NCBI GenBank assembly: GCA_028285545.1
Contig: JANQPA010000038.1
Span: 1 to 41,770 of the forward strand
Direction: 5' to 3'
Length of the DNA: 41,770 nucleotides
DNA from: Saprospiraceae bacterium
GTDB taxonomy: Bacteria; Bacteroidota; Bacteroidia; Chitinophagales; Saprospiraceae
Part shown: piece by piece, positions 26,482-34,323 of the stretch
How the letters are laid out: every line of letters begins with the position of its first letter
Position numbering within the stretch: position 1 is the first letter of the stretch
Translations under genes and position numbers: made by a program
Notes under the pieces: model-generated
What the model was told of the DNA's origin: nothing
The model's database searches: none
Seen by the model: the letters and a program-made list of their open reading frames with translations, nothing else

Positions 26482-26547
26482 ATGATGACAAGTAGAATGA
26501 ATAAATATTATTACTTTTTTAGCTTTTTCTTTTATGGTCAACCATAA
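26482..26547 (+). CDS. Leader peptide 1 of the aromatic operon (Tyr/Phe-rich)
   Basis: A 21-codon reading frame (ATG at 26482; further in-frame ATGs at 26485 and 26497) ends at TAA 26545-26547. The ten residues after NK are YYYFFSFFFY: four Tyr and five Phe codons with one Ser, followed by GQP and the stop. Such a run is expected only for a ribosome-sensed attenuator leader, as in pheL of E. coli. The stop lies two bases (including one A) before the G-rich antiterminator half at 26549. Ribosome stalling on Tyr or Phe codons would leave that half free. Too short for gene finders. Function is inferred from layout, but the codon run and pairing are seen directly. Confidence 0.85.
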   Translation: MMTSRMNKYYYFFSFFFYGQP

Positions 26548-26548
26548 A

Positions 26549-26615
26549 GGGGCTACTGTAATAATCCATCATTCTAAAAAATCAAAGTAGTCCCGCAGGT
26601 CGGGACTTTTTTTTT
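26549..26615 (+). promoter_or_regulatory. Attenuator 1: antiterminator and intrinsic terminator
   Basis: Terminator: AGTCCCG (26589-26595) pairs with CGGGACT (26601-26607), followed by nine T. Antiterminator: GGGGCTACT (26549-26557), right behind the leader stop codon, pairs with AGTAGTCCC (26586-26594) over 9 bp with one G-U. The two structures share the same bases and exclude one another. A ribosome that reaches the stop codon covers 26549 onward and lets the terminator form; a ribosome stalled in the Tyr/Phe run leaves the antiterminator free. Confidence 0.85.
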
Positions 26616-26642
26616 GTCAAAAACTGAATATTATCATTAAAG

Positions 26643-26717
26643 ATGCAATACCCTAACCAAGATCTAAAGACCTATTTTTCTTTTTACTTTTTTTATTTCT
26701 TTTATGCACAGCCATAA
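26643..26717 (+). CDS. Leader peptide 2 of the aromatic operon (Tyr/Phe-rich)
   Basis: A 24-codon frame from ATG 26643 to TAA 26715-26717, starting MQYPNQDLKT. The next eleven residues are YFSFYFFYFFY (four Tyr, six Phe, one Ser), ending AQP then stop. The end of the peptide and the following G-run are homologous to leader 1 (CTTTTATGGTCAACCATAAA against CTTTTATGCACAGCCATAAG), so the two leaders look like a tandem duplication that has kept its codon bias. It starts 27 bases after the U-tract of the first terminator. Confidence 0.85.
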   Translation: MQYPNQDLKTYFSFYFFYFFYAQP

Positions 26718-26788
26718 GGGACTAACTGATATAGGAAAGAATTAATTTTCTCAAAAACAGGAAGTCCCGCTCAAACGGGGCTTTTTTT
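26718..26788 (+). promoter_or_regulatory. Attenuator 2: antiterminator and intrinsic terminator
   Basis: Terminator: AAGTCCCG (26762-26769) pairs with CGGGGCTT (26776-26783), one G-U, loop CTCAAA, then a T-run to 26788. Antiterminator: GGGACT (26718-26723), directly after the leader-2 stop, pairs with AGTCCC (26763-26768), extended by CTG (26726-26728) with CAG (26758-26760). The design is the same as attenuator 1. RNA polymerase must pass both terminators before reaching pheA. Confidence 0.82.
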
Positions 26789-26828
26789 ATTGAAAAAACG
26801 TGAATTAAACGCAATAAAATGTCGACCT

Positions 26829-27719
26829 ATGTTAAATACTGAAACACAAACTGGTTCCGAGCCAGGTCAAACAGAGGCCCCGCTGAGGGTCAGCATCCAA
26901 GGATACGCAGGAGCTTTTCATGAGATTGCAGCTCGTTACTACTTTGAAGATAAGGCTATTGAAGTAGTGCCTGCACATACTTTCGATGAGTTGATCCAAG
27001 CAACCGAAGCAAGAAAGCAGGTAAATTTAGGCATTATGGCCATCGAAAATACTTTAGCCGGTAGTTTAATGTATAATTATGGATTACTAAAACAATCATC
27101 TTTACAGATCGTTGGGGAGGTTTTTCTCCGAATAAAACAGAACTTAATGGCCTGGCCTGGCACATCTATTCATGATTTGACAGAGGTTCATTCCCACCCT
27201 ATGGCCATCGCTCAATGCCGCCCATTTTTCAGGCAATATCCACATATCCGGTTGGTGGAGATGGAAGATACCGCCTTGAGCGCTAAACTAATCAAAGAGA
27301 AGGAGCTTAAACACATCGGAGCAATTGCCAGCACCTTAGCAGCAGAAATGTATGATTTGGAAATTTTAGCTCACAGCATTGAAACCAATAAGAAAAATCA
27401 TACTCGCTTCCTGATTTTGGACCATCCCGACTCATTAAAAGACATCGAAGGCCCCGAGAAAGTATCTATTTGCTTTTCGGTGGATCACTCATCCGGAAGT
27501 CTCTATAAAGTATTAGCGGTTTTGGCAGCCTATAACATCAATCTAACCAAAATCCAGTCCACCCCTATTATAGGTAAACCGTGGGAATACCAGTTTTTTG
27601 TTGATTTCATAGCAGAAGGGAAAGTAACACATGAGCAGGCTATCGAAGCCATCCAGCCATTGACCAATGAATTGAAAAAACTAGGTATTTACAAGCAAGG
27701 AAATCATTATGAATATTAA
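26829..27719 (+). CDS. pheA: Prephenate dehydratase with ACT domain
   Basis: I chose ATG 26829 (296 residues); a TTG at 26790 overlaps the terminator U-tract and gives a non-family extension. The enzyme converts prephenate to phenylpyruvate for phenylalanine. Domain marks: VSIQGYAGAFHEIAARYY at the start, AIENTLAGSL, THR-ARG-PHE in KNHTRFLIL near the end of the catalytic part, and a C-terminal ACT domain (KVSICFSVDHSSGSLYKVL, then KIQSTPIIGKPWEYQFFVDF) that usually binds Phe for feedback inhibition. The ESRP motif is altered to IQSTP. First gene of the aromatic operon, controlled by the two attenuators upstream. Confidence 0.94.
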   Translation: MLNTETQTGSEPGQTEAPLRVSIQGYAGAFHEIAARYYFEDKAIEVVPAHTFDELIQATEARKQVNLGIMAIENTLAGSLMYNYGLLKQSSLQIVGEVFLRIKQNLMAWPGTSIHDLTEVHSHPMAIAQCRPFFRQYPHIRLVEMEDTALSAKLIKEKELKHIGAIASTLAAEMYDLEILAHSIETNKKNHTRFLILDHPDSLKDIEGPEKVSICFSVDHSSGSLYKVLAVLAAYNINLTKIQSTPIIGKPWEYQFFVDFIAEGKVTHEQAIEAIQPLTNELKKLGIYKQGNHYEY

Positions 27720-27725
27720 TCGATA

Positions 27726-27750
27726 AATTGACGGCCGGGGGCCGTCAATT
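27726..27750 (+). promoter_or_regulatory. Intercistronic hairpin between pheA and the aminotransferase gene
   Basis: A perfect 11-bp stem, AATTGACGGCC (27726-27736) with GGCCGTCAATT (27740-27750), has loop GGG. Only a weak T-run follows, so partial termination or RNA protection is more likely than a full stop. Confidence 0.7.
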
Positions 27751-27770
27751 CTATATAATTTCTAGGAATC

Positions 27771-28952
27771 ATGTTTATTTCGCCAGCAAAACGATTAGGA
27801 GAGGTTAAGGAATATTATTTTTCTATAAAACTTAGAGAAATAGCAGAGATGAATGCCCGTGGAAAAGAGGTTATAAATTTGGGTATTGGGAGTCCGGATC
27901 TGCCTCCTTCCCAGGTAGCTATTGATGAGTTAACGCAGCAGTCCAAACACCGATCCAATCATGCTTATCAGAGTTATAAAGGTATTCCGGAGTTGCGGCA
28001 AGCATTTGCCAGTTGGTACCAAGAATGGTTTAATGTAAGTTTGGATCCTGACAGCGAAATCCTTCCTTTAATTGGATCCAAAGAAGGGATCATGCATATT
28101 TCAATGAGTTTTTTGGAAGCAGGGGATGAAGTGTTGGTTCCAAACCCAGGCTATCCGGCTTATCGGGCGGTTACTCTGCTAACAGGTGCGAATATCATAG
28201 AGTATGATTTAGAAGCAGACCTGGGGTGGTTGCCCGATCTTAAACAATTGGAGAAAAAAGATCTATCAAAAGTAAAGATCATGTGGACCAATTACCCCAA
28301 TATGCCTACAGGTGCCAAAGCAAACATTTCATTTTTTGAAAAGCTGATTCAATTTGCTAATCGACATCAGATTTTAATTTGTAATGATAACCCTTACGCC
28401 TTCATTTTAAATGACACTCCACTAAGTCTATTAGCAGTGCCAGGTGCCAGGGAAGTAGCTATTGAACTGAATTCGATGAGCAAATCCCACAATATGGCAG
28501 GTTGGAGAGTAGGAATGATGGCTGGGGCAAGCGAGCACCTCCAAACCATACTTCGATTTAAGAGCAATATGGATTCTGGGATGTATCGCCCCATCCAGCT
28601 GGCAGCTGCAAAGGCTCTACAAAACCCTCCTGAATGGTATAAAAATCTAAACTCAGTATATAAAGAACGTAGAAATAAGGTTTTTGAAATGCTGGACCTG
28701 CTGGACTGTCAATATACTAAAGAGCAGGTAGGCATGTTTGTGTGGGCAAAAATACCTGGCAATTATACATCAGGATTCCAGCTGTCTGATGAGGTGCTTC
28801 ATAATTCTAATGTTTTTATTACTCCAGGAGGTATATTTGGCCCGGCAGGAGAGCAATATATCAGGATCTCCTTATGTAGTGATGGCCAATTATTCGATGA
28901 AGCTATTCGGAGGATAGCGCCATTAACTGGCAGGAGAGGGTTTGTGGGTTGA
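27771..28952 (+). CDS. PLP-dependent aminotransferase, class I/II (aromatic operon)
   Basis: The product has 393 residues of the fold type I aspartate/aromatic aminotransferase family. Marks: INLGIGSPDLPPS, NPGYPAYRAV, TNYPNMPTGA (the Asn-Pro-Thr-Gly region), CNDNPYAF (PLP ring Asp at about 206), and the Schiff-base Lys238 in SMSKSHNMAGWRVG. In this setting the likely job is transamination of phenylpyruvate and 4-hydroxyphenylpyruvate, giving Phe and Tyr; this is inferred from its place between pheA and tyrA. A 9-bp tandem repeat array begins 10 bases after the stop. Confidence 0.93.
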   Translation: MFISPAKRLGEVKEYYFSIKLREIAEMNARGKEVINLGIGSPDLPPSQVAIDELTQQSKHRSNHAYQSYKGIPELRQAFASWYQEWFNVSLDPDSEILPLIGSKEGIMHISMSFLEAGDEVLVPNPGYPAYRAVTLLTGANIIEYDLEADLGWLPDLKQLEKKDLSKVKIMWTNYPNMPTGAKANISFFEKLIQFANRHQILICNDNPYAFILNDTPLSLLAVPGAREVAIELNSMSKSHNMAGWRVGMMAGASEHLQTILRFKSNMDSGMYRPIQLAAAKALQNPPEWYKNLNSVYKERRNKVFEMLDLLDCQYTKEQVGMFVWAKIPGNYTSGFQLSDEVLHNSNVFITPGGIFGPAGEQYIRISLCSDGQLFDEAIRRIAPLTGRRGFVG

Positions 28953-28961
28953 GGATTGTTT

Positions 28962-29020
28962 GGGGTATTGGGGTATTGGGGTATTGGAGTATTGGGGTAT
29001 TGGGGTATTGGGGTATTGGG
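28962..29020 (+). repeat. 9-bp tandem repeat (GGGGTATTG) within the operon
   Basis: About 6.5 near-perfect copies of GGGGTATTG, with one variant GGAGTATTG. It fills the gap between the aminotransferase stop (28952) and tyrA (29063) and starts 9-10 bases after the stop codon. A related GTATTGGG-type stretch lies near 12380. Confidence 0.95.
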
Positions 29021-29062
29021 AATAAAAATTAATGTAGAAATTTAAGACAATTAATTATTAAA

Positions 29063-29902
29063 ATGATTATTTCAATTATCGGTATTGGGCTTATTGGTGG
29101 TTCTCTGGCCATAACGCTTAAAGAAAATGGCTTTGCGAGTCATATAATAGGCTCAGATATTCAGCAGGAAAATTTGGACAAAGCGATACGAAGAAGGTTA
29201 ATAGATGAAGATTTACCGATGGAAGAGGCTATTGCAAAAGCAGACCTAATTATCCTTTCTACTCCAGTGGATGCTATGTTAAAGTTACTACCTAAGATCC
29301 TGGATCTGGTAGACCAACAGATAGTCATAGATGTAGGATCCACCAAAAAACGATTGATGGAATTGGTCAAAAATCACCCCAAACGAGGGAATTATGTATC
29401 TACCCATCCAATGGCTGGAACAGAATATTCTGGCCCGGAAGCGGCAATTCCTAACTTATATGATAATAAGTATACTGTTTTTTGCGATGTGGAGGATAGT
29501 AATCCCAATGCCGTTAATCTGGTTAAACAAATGTATCGATCGATACCAATGAAGATACTTGAGCTGGATACCCTTTCTCATGATATCCATACAGCATATG
29601 TTTCCCATATTTCTCACATTAGTTCATTCGCATTGGCATTGACTGTGCTGGCAAAGGAAAAAGATGAGGATCGCATTTTTGAATTAGCCAGTAGTGGATT
29701 CAGTTCTACCGTTCGTTTGGCCAAAAGTTCTCCAGACATGTGGGTTCCTATTTTCCGACAAAATCGAGATAATGTTTTGGATGTTTTGGATGAGCATATT
29801 AACCAGCTGGCACGTTTTAGATCTTTATTGATCAAACAAGATTTTAAAACCTTTTATCAACTCATTGAAGAATCAAATCAAATTAAAAAAATAATATCCT
29901 AA
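29063..29902 (+). CDS. tyrA: Prephenate dehydrogenase
   Basis: The product has 279 residues. The NAD(P)-binding start is ISIIGIGLIGGSLA (Gly-x-Gly-x-x-Gly). The catalytic His region is STHPMAGTEYSGPEAA, a signature of the family, and the C-terminal helical domain HISHISSFALALTVL is typical. It oxidatively decarboxylates prephenate to 4-hydroxyphenylpyruvate for tyrosine. There is no fused chorismate mutase or ACT domain. Third gene of the operon. The start ATG at 29063 fits the family exactly. Confidence 0.95.
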   Translation: MIISIIGIGLIGGSLAITLKENGFASHIIGSDIQQENLDKAIRRRLIDEDLPMEEAIAKADLIILSTPVDAMLKLLPKILDLVDQQIVIDVGSTKKRLMELVKNHPKRGNYVSTHPMAGTEYSGPEAAIPNLYDNKYTVFCDVEDSNPNAVNLVKQMYRSIPMKILELDTLSHDIHTAYVSHISHISSFALALTVLAKEKDEDRIFELASSGFSSTVRLAKSSPDMWVPIFRQNRDNVLDVLDEHINQLARFRSLLIKQDFKTFYQLIEESNQIKKIIS

Positions 29903-29911
29903 CGGAGGGGC

Positions 29912-29961
29912 GAGGTTGTTTAAAGCTATTTCTTTTAAAATTTTAGTTTTTAAACATCCTC
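29912..29961 (+). promoter_or_regulatory. Intercistronic inverted repeat between tyrA and the DAHP synthase gene
   Basis: GAGGTTGTTTAAA (29912-29924) and TTTAAACATCCTC (29949-29961) pair at 12 of 13 positions around a 24-base loop. With the hairpin after pheA it means two operon gaps carry stem structures. No T-run follows. Confidence 0.55.
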
Positions 29962-29977
29962 TTAATCCATCACAAAA

Positions 29978-31084
29978 TTGAAAACCATGGAAATGACATT
30001 TCAACCCATTTTGGAAAAATCTAATAATAATCCCATTGTCATTGCAGGGCCTTGCAGTGCTGAATCGGAAGAACAAGTACTCTCTACAGCAAAGGAATTG
30101 GCTAAGGATGATCGGGTAGATTTATTTCGAGCAGGCATCTGGAAGCCACGTACTCGTCCCAATTCTTTTGAGGGAGTAGGGGTTATTGGTTTAAAATGGC
30201 TTAAAAGAGTCAAAGAAGAAACCGGCCTAAAAACAACCACTGAAGTAGCAAAAAGAGATCATGTTTTTGAAGCTCTAAAATACAATGTTGATGTTTTATG
30301 GCTAGGTGCACGAACTACTGTCAATCCTTTTTCTGTTCAGGAAGTGGCTGATGCATTAGAAGGTGTAGATATTCCGGTAATCATCAAAAATCCTATTAAT
30401 CCTGATCTTAAATTGTGGATAGGTGCTATTGAAAGAATTTATAAAGCAGGGATTAAGCGTATTGCTGTAATTCACCGAGGATTTTCTCACCATGGGCAAA
30501 CCAAATACCGCAATGTACCACGCTGGGAAATTCCAATCGAGCTAAAAAGATTGTATCCTGACCTTCCCATCATTTGTGATAACAGTCATATTTGCGGCAG
30601 AAGAGATATTCTTCAGCAGGTAGCTCAAAAAGCATTGGATTTAAACTTTGATGGGATGATGACGGAAGTTCATCCAGATCCCGATAATGCCTGGAGTGAT
30701 GCCAAACAACAGATTGTCCCAAAAGTATTTTCAGATATGCTTACAGAATTGGTGCTTCGTAAAGAGAGTTTCGATGATCCTATGTTTGTCAATAAACTGG
30801 AGCATCTTAGGCATGAAATAGATGAAATTGATGATGAATTAATTAATATTCTTAGCCAAAGAATGAAAATCTCTGAAGCCATCGGAGAATACAAAAAAGA
30901 AAATAATATTGCTATTCTTCAAACCAACCGCTGGAGTGAAATCCTGGAGCGTTCTGTTGCAAAAGGAAAGGCCCAGAATCTATCAGAGGATTTTATGAAT
31001 GTGATATGGATGGCCATACATCAAGAGTCAATTAATCATCAGGTTAGAATTATGAATGCGAAATCTGAAGAAAAGATAAAATAA
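29978..31084 (+). CDS. Bifunctional DAHP synthase / chorismate mutase
   Basis: The product has 368 residues. The N-terminal about 265 residues are a type I-beta DAHP synthase: VIAGPCSAESEEQ, FRAGIWKPRTRPNSFEG, the metal-binding CDNSHICGRR, and MTEVHPDPDNAWSDAKQQ. The last about 95 residues form an AroQ-type chorismate mutase (LEHLRHEIDEIDDELINILS, QRMKISEAIGEYKK). The fusion links the first step of the shikimate pathway to the branch toward Phe and Tyr, and the mutase domain may serve as a regulatory partner, as in other such fusions. The ATG at 29978 is followed by another at 29987. Last gene of the operon; its final codons lie in a 30-bp perfect hairpin. Confidence 0.95.
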   Translation: MKTMEMTFQPILEKSNNNPIVIAGPCSAESEEQVLSTAKELAKDDRVDLFRAGIWKPRTRPNSFEGVGVIGLKWLKRVKEETGLKTTTEVAKRDHVFEALKYNVDVLWLGARTTVNPFSVQEVADALEGVDIPVIIKNPINPDLKLWIGAIERIYKAGIKRIAVIHRGFSHHGQTKYRNVPRWEIPIELKRLYPDLPIICDNSHICGRRDILQQVAQKALDLNFDGMMTEVHPDPDNAWSDAKQQIVPKVFSDMLTELVLRKESFDDPMFVNKLEHLRHEIDEIDDELINILSQRMKISEAIGEYKKENNIAILQTNRWSEILERSVAKGKAQNLSEDFMNVIWMAIHQESINHQVRIMNAKSEEKIK

Positions 31085-31134
31085 GAAGAAAAAATGCGGC
31101 TGTTAGCCGCATTTTTTCTTCTTATTTTATCTTT
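31072..31134 (+). terminator. 30-bp perfect hairpin terminator overlapping the operon's last stop codon
   Basis: The arms 31072-31101 and 31105-31134 are perfectly complementary around loop GTT. The core TGCGGCT/AGCCGCA is flanked by A/T-rich stretches with a T-run. The left arm includes the last codons and the TAA of the preceding gene. It should end the aromatic operon before the crotonase gene at 31152. Confidence 0.85.
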
Positions 31135-31151
31135 ACAACAAAAACCTTCCT

Positions 31152-31934
31152 ATGACTTACCATAATATTTTGATTGAAGATCAAGATGGAATTATTATTT
31201 TGACTATTAACCGCCCAAAATCTTTAAATGCCCTTAGTTGGGATACCTTAGAAGAAATTAAATATTTTTTTGCCGAAGATGGCCCCAGCCGAAAAGGAAT
31301 TAAAGGAGTAATTATTACTGGATCAGGAGATCGTGCTTTTATCGCTGGTGCTGACATCAAAGAATTTTTAGACCTCAAGGCTAAAGACGGTGCCGTTCTA
31401 GCAAAAAGAGGACAGGATATCTTCTTTTCAATAGAAAGATTTTATGTGCCAGTCATTGCCGCAGTGAACGGTTTTGCCCTGGGGGGAGGCTGTGAATTAG
31501 CTATGGCATGCCATATGCGTATCGCGGGTGAGCATGCCAAATTTGGCCAGCCTGAAGTAAATCTTGGACTGATTCCTGGTTATGGTGGTACACAACGACT
31601 TATTCAATATATTGGAAAAACCAAAGCCACGGAGTATACCCTCACCGGAGATTTATTTGATGCTCAAGAGGCCTATCGATTAGGACTGGTGAATTATGTG
31701 GTTTCTCCAGGTGAAGAGGTTTCAAAAGCAAAAGAAATCATCAAAAAAACAGCTACTAAAGGGCCAATAGCCATCCAAAAAGCCATCGAAGCCATTAATG
31801 CTTATTTTGAAGAAGGAGTAGATGGTTTTGAGGCGGAAGTTAAAAGATTTGGCGAAACGACAAATACCGATGATTTTCGTGAAGGAGCCACAGCCTTTAT
31901 TGAAAAGAGAAAAGCAAATTTCTCGGGTAGTTAA
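31152..31934 (+). CDS. Enoyl-CoA hydratase (crotonase family)
   Basis: The product has 260 residues. The oxyanion-hole segments IAGADIKEF (64-72) and ALGGGCE (109-115) are present, and both catalytic glutamates are at Glu115 (GGGCELAMAC) and Glu135 (GQPEVNLGLIPG). With both acids this is most likely a true hydratase acting on short-chain enoyl-CoA in fatty acid or amino acid degradation. The next gene starts 11 bases after the stop. Confidence 0.94.
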   Translation: MTYHNILIEDQDGIIILTINRPKSLNALSWDTLEEIKYFFAEDGPSRKGIKGVIITGSGDRAFIAGADIKEFLDLKAKDGAVLAKRGQDIFFSIERFYVPVIAAVNGFALGGGCELAMACHMRIAGEHAKFGQPEVNLGLIPGYGGTQRLIQYIGKTKATEYTLTGDLFDAQEAYRLGLVNYVVSPGEEVSKAKEIIKKTATKGPIAIQKAIEAINAYFEEGVDGFEAEVKRFGETTNTDDFREGATAFIEKRKANFSGS

Positions 31935-31945
31935 TACAAGACAAA

Positions 31946-34189
31946 ATGAGCGAAACCCAAAACCTCTCCGCTAAAAAATTTGGAACTTTTCTGGGTGTCT
32001 TTTTACCCAGTATTCTCACCGTCTTAGGCTTGATCATGTATTTGCGTTTTGGCTGGGTAGTCGGTAATCTAGGTCTAGGCCTTACTTTAGTAGTGGTAAT
32101 TTTAGCTAATATCATCACCTTCATCACCGGCTTAAGTGCTTCTGCCATTGCCACAAATATTAAAGTGGGAGTAGGTGGGGTTTATTATCTGGTATCAAGA
32201 AGTCTTGGACTTGAAACGGGAGGGGCAATAGGCGTGGCCTTTTACATCAGTCGTACACTGAGTATTACCTTCTATTGTTTTGGTCTGGCAGAATCTATAC
32301 TAATATTCTGGCCGGAAGCTAGCTGGGGGCCCATGCCATCCTATGCTACTCCCCTATTAACGGCCGCCATTATTATTTTAATAACCTTTTTGGCAGGAAA
32401 AAGTGCGGAGCTGGTCCTAAAATTTCAAATTCCCATGCTCATCCTGGTAAGCCTTTCTATTTTTGCCTTGATCATCGGTGTACTAAGTAATGGTCTGCAC
32501 GCCCCGGAATGGGGACCAACTTATAGAACAGAGTCTGGTGGTTTTTGGGTCATTTTCGCAGTTTTCTTTCCAGGGGTTACAGGCTTTTTAGCAGGCATAG
32601 CTATGAGTGGCGATTTAAAAGAACCTGGCAAATCCATTCCCAGAGGGACCATTAGTTCCGTATTGACGGGTACTTTGATCTATATGATTATTCCTATTTT
32701 ATTATCCGTCACAGTGCTGGTATCAGTAGAACAAATGGCTGACCCCGAATTTGGCCTTAAATCATGGACAGAAGTAGCCTTTTTGGGAGGTTTATTAATC
32801 TATCCGGCAGCATGGGGTGCCATCCTATCTTCCGCATTAGGAAGTGTAATGAGCGGCCCAAGAGTTTTGCAATCACTTTCCTTGGATGGACTAGCACCTA
32901 AATTTTTGTCAAAACTTTCTAAGACCGGGCAGCCTACAGTTGCCACCTGGATTACTGGGGCGATCGCCCTATTGGCAGTTGCCTTAGGAGAATTAAATAC
33001 TGTAGCCAAATTTGTAACGGTCTTGTTTTTGACCCTTTATGTGGTTATCAATTTAGTGGCTGCCATCGAAAAATTAGTGTCCGAACCCTCTTATCGCCCT
33101 AAAATTAATATTCCCTGGTATGTATCTATGTTTGGTGCTGTGGGTGCTCTTTTTGTAATGTATCTCATAAGCCCTCTGGCCTTATTACTGGCTGTTGGTC
33201 TGGAGCTTTCTGTATTTATATATTTTCGTAAAAAAACCCTGGAGCAACAGTGGGGAGATGTCAATGCCGGATTTTGGATGCGCATGGCCCGATTTGCCTT
33301 ATTGCGACTCAACCGAAAAGTTATTAGTGCCCGAAACTGGCGACCTTTAATTCTGGTTTTTGTAAAAGACATTGATCAGCGTATTGAATTGGTTAAACTC
33401 GCCGCTGCTTTTGGGCAAAATAAAGGGGTCTTGAACATTTCTGAATTGGTTTTCAAAAATGATCAATTGGCAATAGAAAACAGATTGGAGCGGCAGCAAA
33501 AAATGGTAAAAAGCTTAAAAAAACACGGATTAGAAGCTTTCTGTGAAGTTAATGTTGTGGAATCCCTTCATTCTGGAATTTTAAATGTATCAAAAGGTCA
33601 CGGCATGGCCGGATTAAAAACCAACACTGTTATGTTCGGTTGGTCTGGAGATCACCAAAGCAATATTAACCAATTAAAAGTCATCCGGGATTTGTCCATC
33701 AATGGAAAAAATATATTACTGGTTAAGTTCAATCATGATTTGACAAGAAGTACAGGCAAACAAAAAAACATTGACATCTGGTGGGGTGGCCGCCAAAACA
33801 ATGGGGATTTAATGCTCATTTTAGCTTTCATGCTCAAATTAAATAGAGTCTGGGAAAATTCTAAAATCCATATCCGATCAGCAGTAGAAACAGAAGAGGA
33901 AAGGCAGTTACTCCGACAAGGGATTGAATCATCCCTTGCTGAGGCCAGAATACCGGCAAAAGTAAACATAGTTTTAAAAAATGGAAAGGGGTTTACTGCT
34001 CTGCTCCACCAGGAAAGCAGTGAGGCAGATATTGTCTTTTTGGGATTAAAACTCACAGCAGCTGGTGAAGAACCCAAGCATGTAGATAAGCTGGAAGTCA
34101 TGGCTAAAGTCTCTCCAATAACAGTTTTTGTAAAAAACAATAGTGTCAAGGATGCTCTACCACTTTTACTCAGTGGAGATAAATCTTAA
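31946..34189 (+). CDS. SLC12-type cation-chloride cotransporter (APC superfamily)
   Basis: The product has 747 residues. The N-terminal about 440 residues hold roughly twelve transmembrane helices, starting with the SLC12-like FLPSILTVLGLIMYLRFGWV and, in TM6-like position, FFPGVTGFLAGIAMSGDLKEPG. The C-terminal about 300 residues are soluble with a Rossmann/USP-like run (NWRPLILVFVKDIDQRIELV, MFGWSGDHQSNINQL), as in eukaryotic NKCC/KCC proteins. It probably moves Na+ or K+ with Cl- across the inner membrane. Ion choice is not predictable. It is likely co-transcribed with the crotonase gene. Confidence 0.9.
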   Translation: MSETQNLSAKKFGTFLGVFLPSILTVLGLIMYLRFGWVVGNLGLGLTLVVVILANIITFITGLSASAIATNIKVGVGGVYYLVSRSLGLETGGAIGVAFYISRTLSITFYCFGLAESILIFWPEASWGPMPSYATPLLTAAIIILITFLAGKSAELVLKFQIPMLILVSLSIFALIIGVLSNGLHAPEWGPTYRTESGGFWVIFAVFFPGVTGFLAGIAMSGDLKEPGKSIPRGTISSVLTGTLIYMIIPILLSVTVLVSVEQMADPEFGLKSWTEVAFLGGLLIYPAAWGAILSSALGSVMSGPRVLQSLSLDGLAPKFLSKLSKTGQPTVATWITGAIALLAVALGELNTVAKFVTVLFLTLYVVINLVAAIEKLVSEPSYRPKINIPWYVSMFGAVGALFVMYLISPLALLLAVGLELSVFIYFRKKTLEQQWGDVNAGFWMRMARFALLRLNRKVISARNWRPLILVFVKDIDQRIELVKLAAAFGQNKGVLNISELVFKNDQLAIENRLERQQKMVKSLKKHGLEAFCEVNVVESLHSGILNVSKGHGMAGLKTNTVMFGWSGDHQSNINQLKVIRDLSINGKNILLVKFNHDLTRSTGKQKNIDIWWGGRQNNGDLMLILAFMLKLNRVWENSKIHIRSAVETEEERQLLRQGIESSLAEARIPAKVNIVLKNGKGFTALLHQESSEADIVFLGLKLTAAGEEPKHVDKLEVMAKVSPITVFVKNNSVKDALPLLLSGDKS

Positions 34190-34323
34190 GTCCTCTTATG
34201 GTCCACTTTCTTCCTTTTCTAAATAAAATTCAAATGATTTGTTAAGTCACTACTTATCCAGTGGAATTCTATGACTCCTGCGTTAGGAATAAAAAAGTAT
34301 TCCCTAACCAGACATATAGAATC

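Noticed and set aside
26465-26482. Five-codon frame just before leader 1 (M-I-I-K-Y, stop)
   Set aside because: Too short to argue for; its stop overlaps the leader-1 start, but nothing else supports a role.
26790-26828. TTG start for pheA at 26790
   Set aside because: It would begin in the U-tract of terminator 2 and add non-family residues; ATG at 26829 is better.
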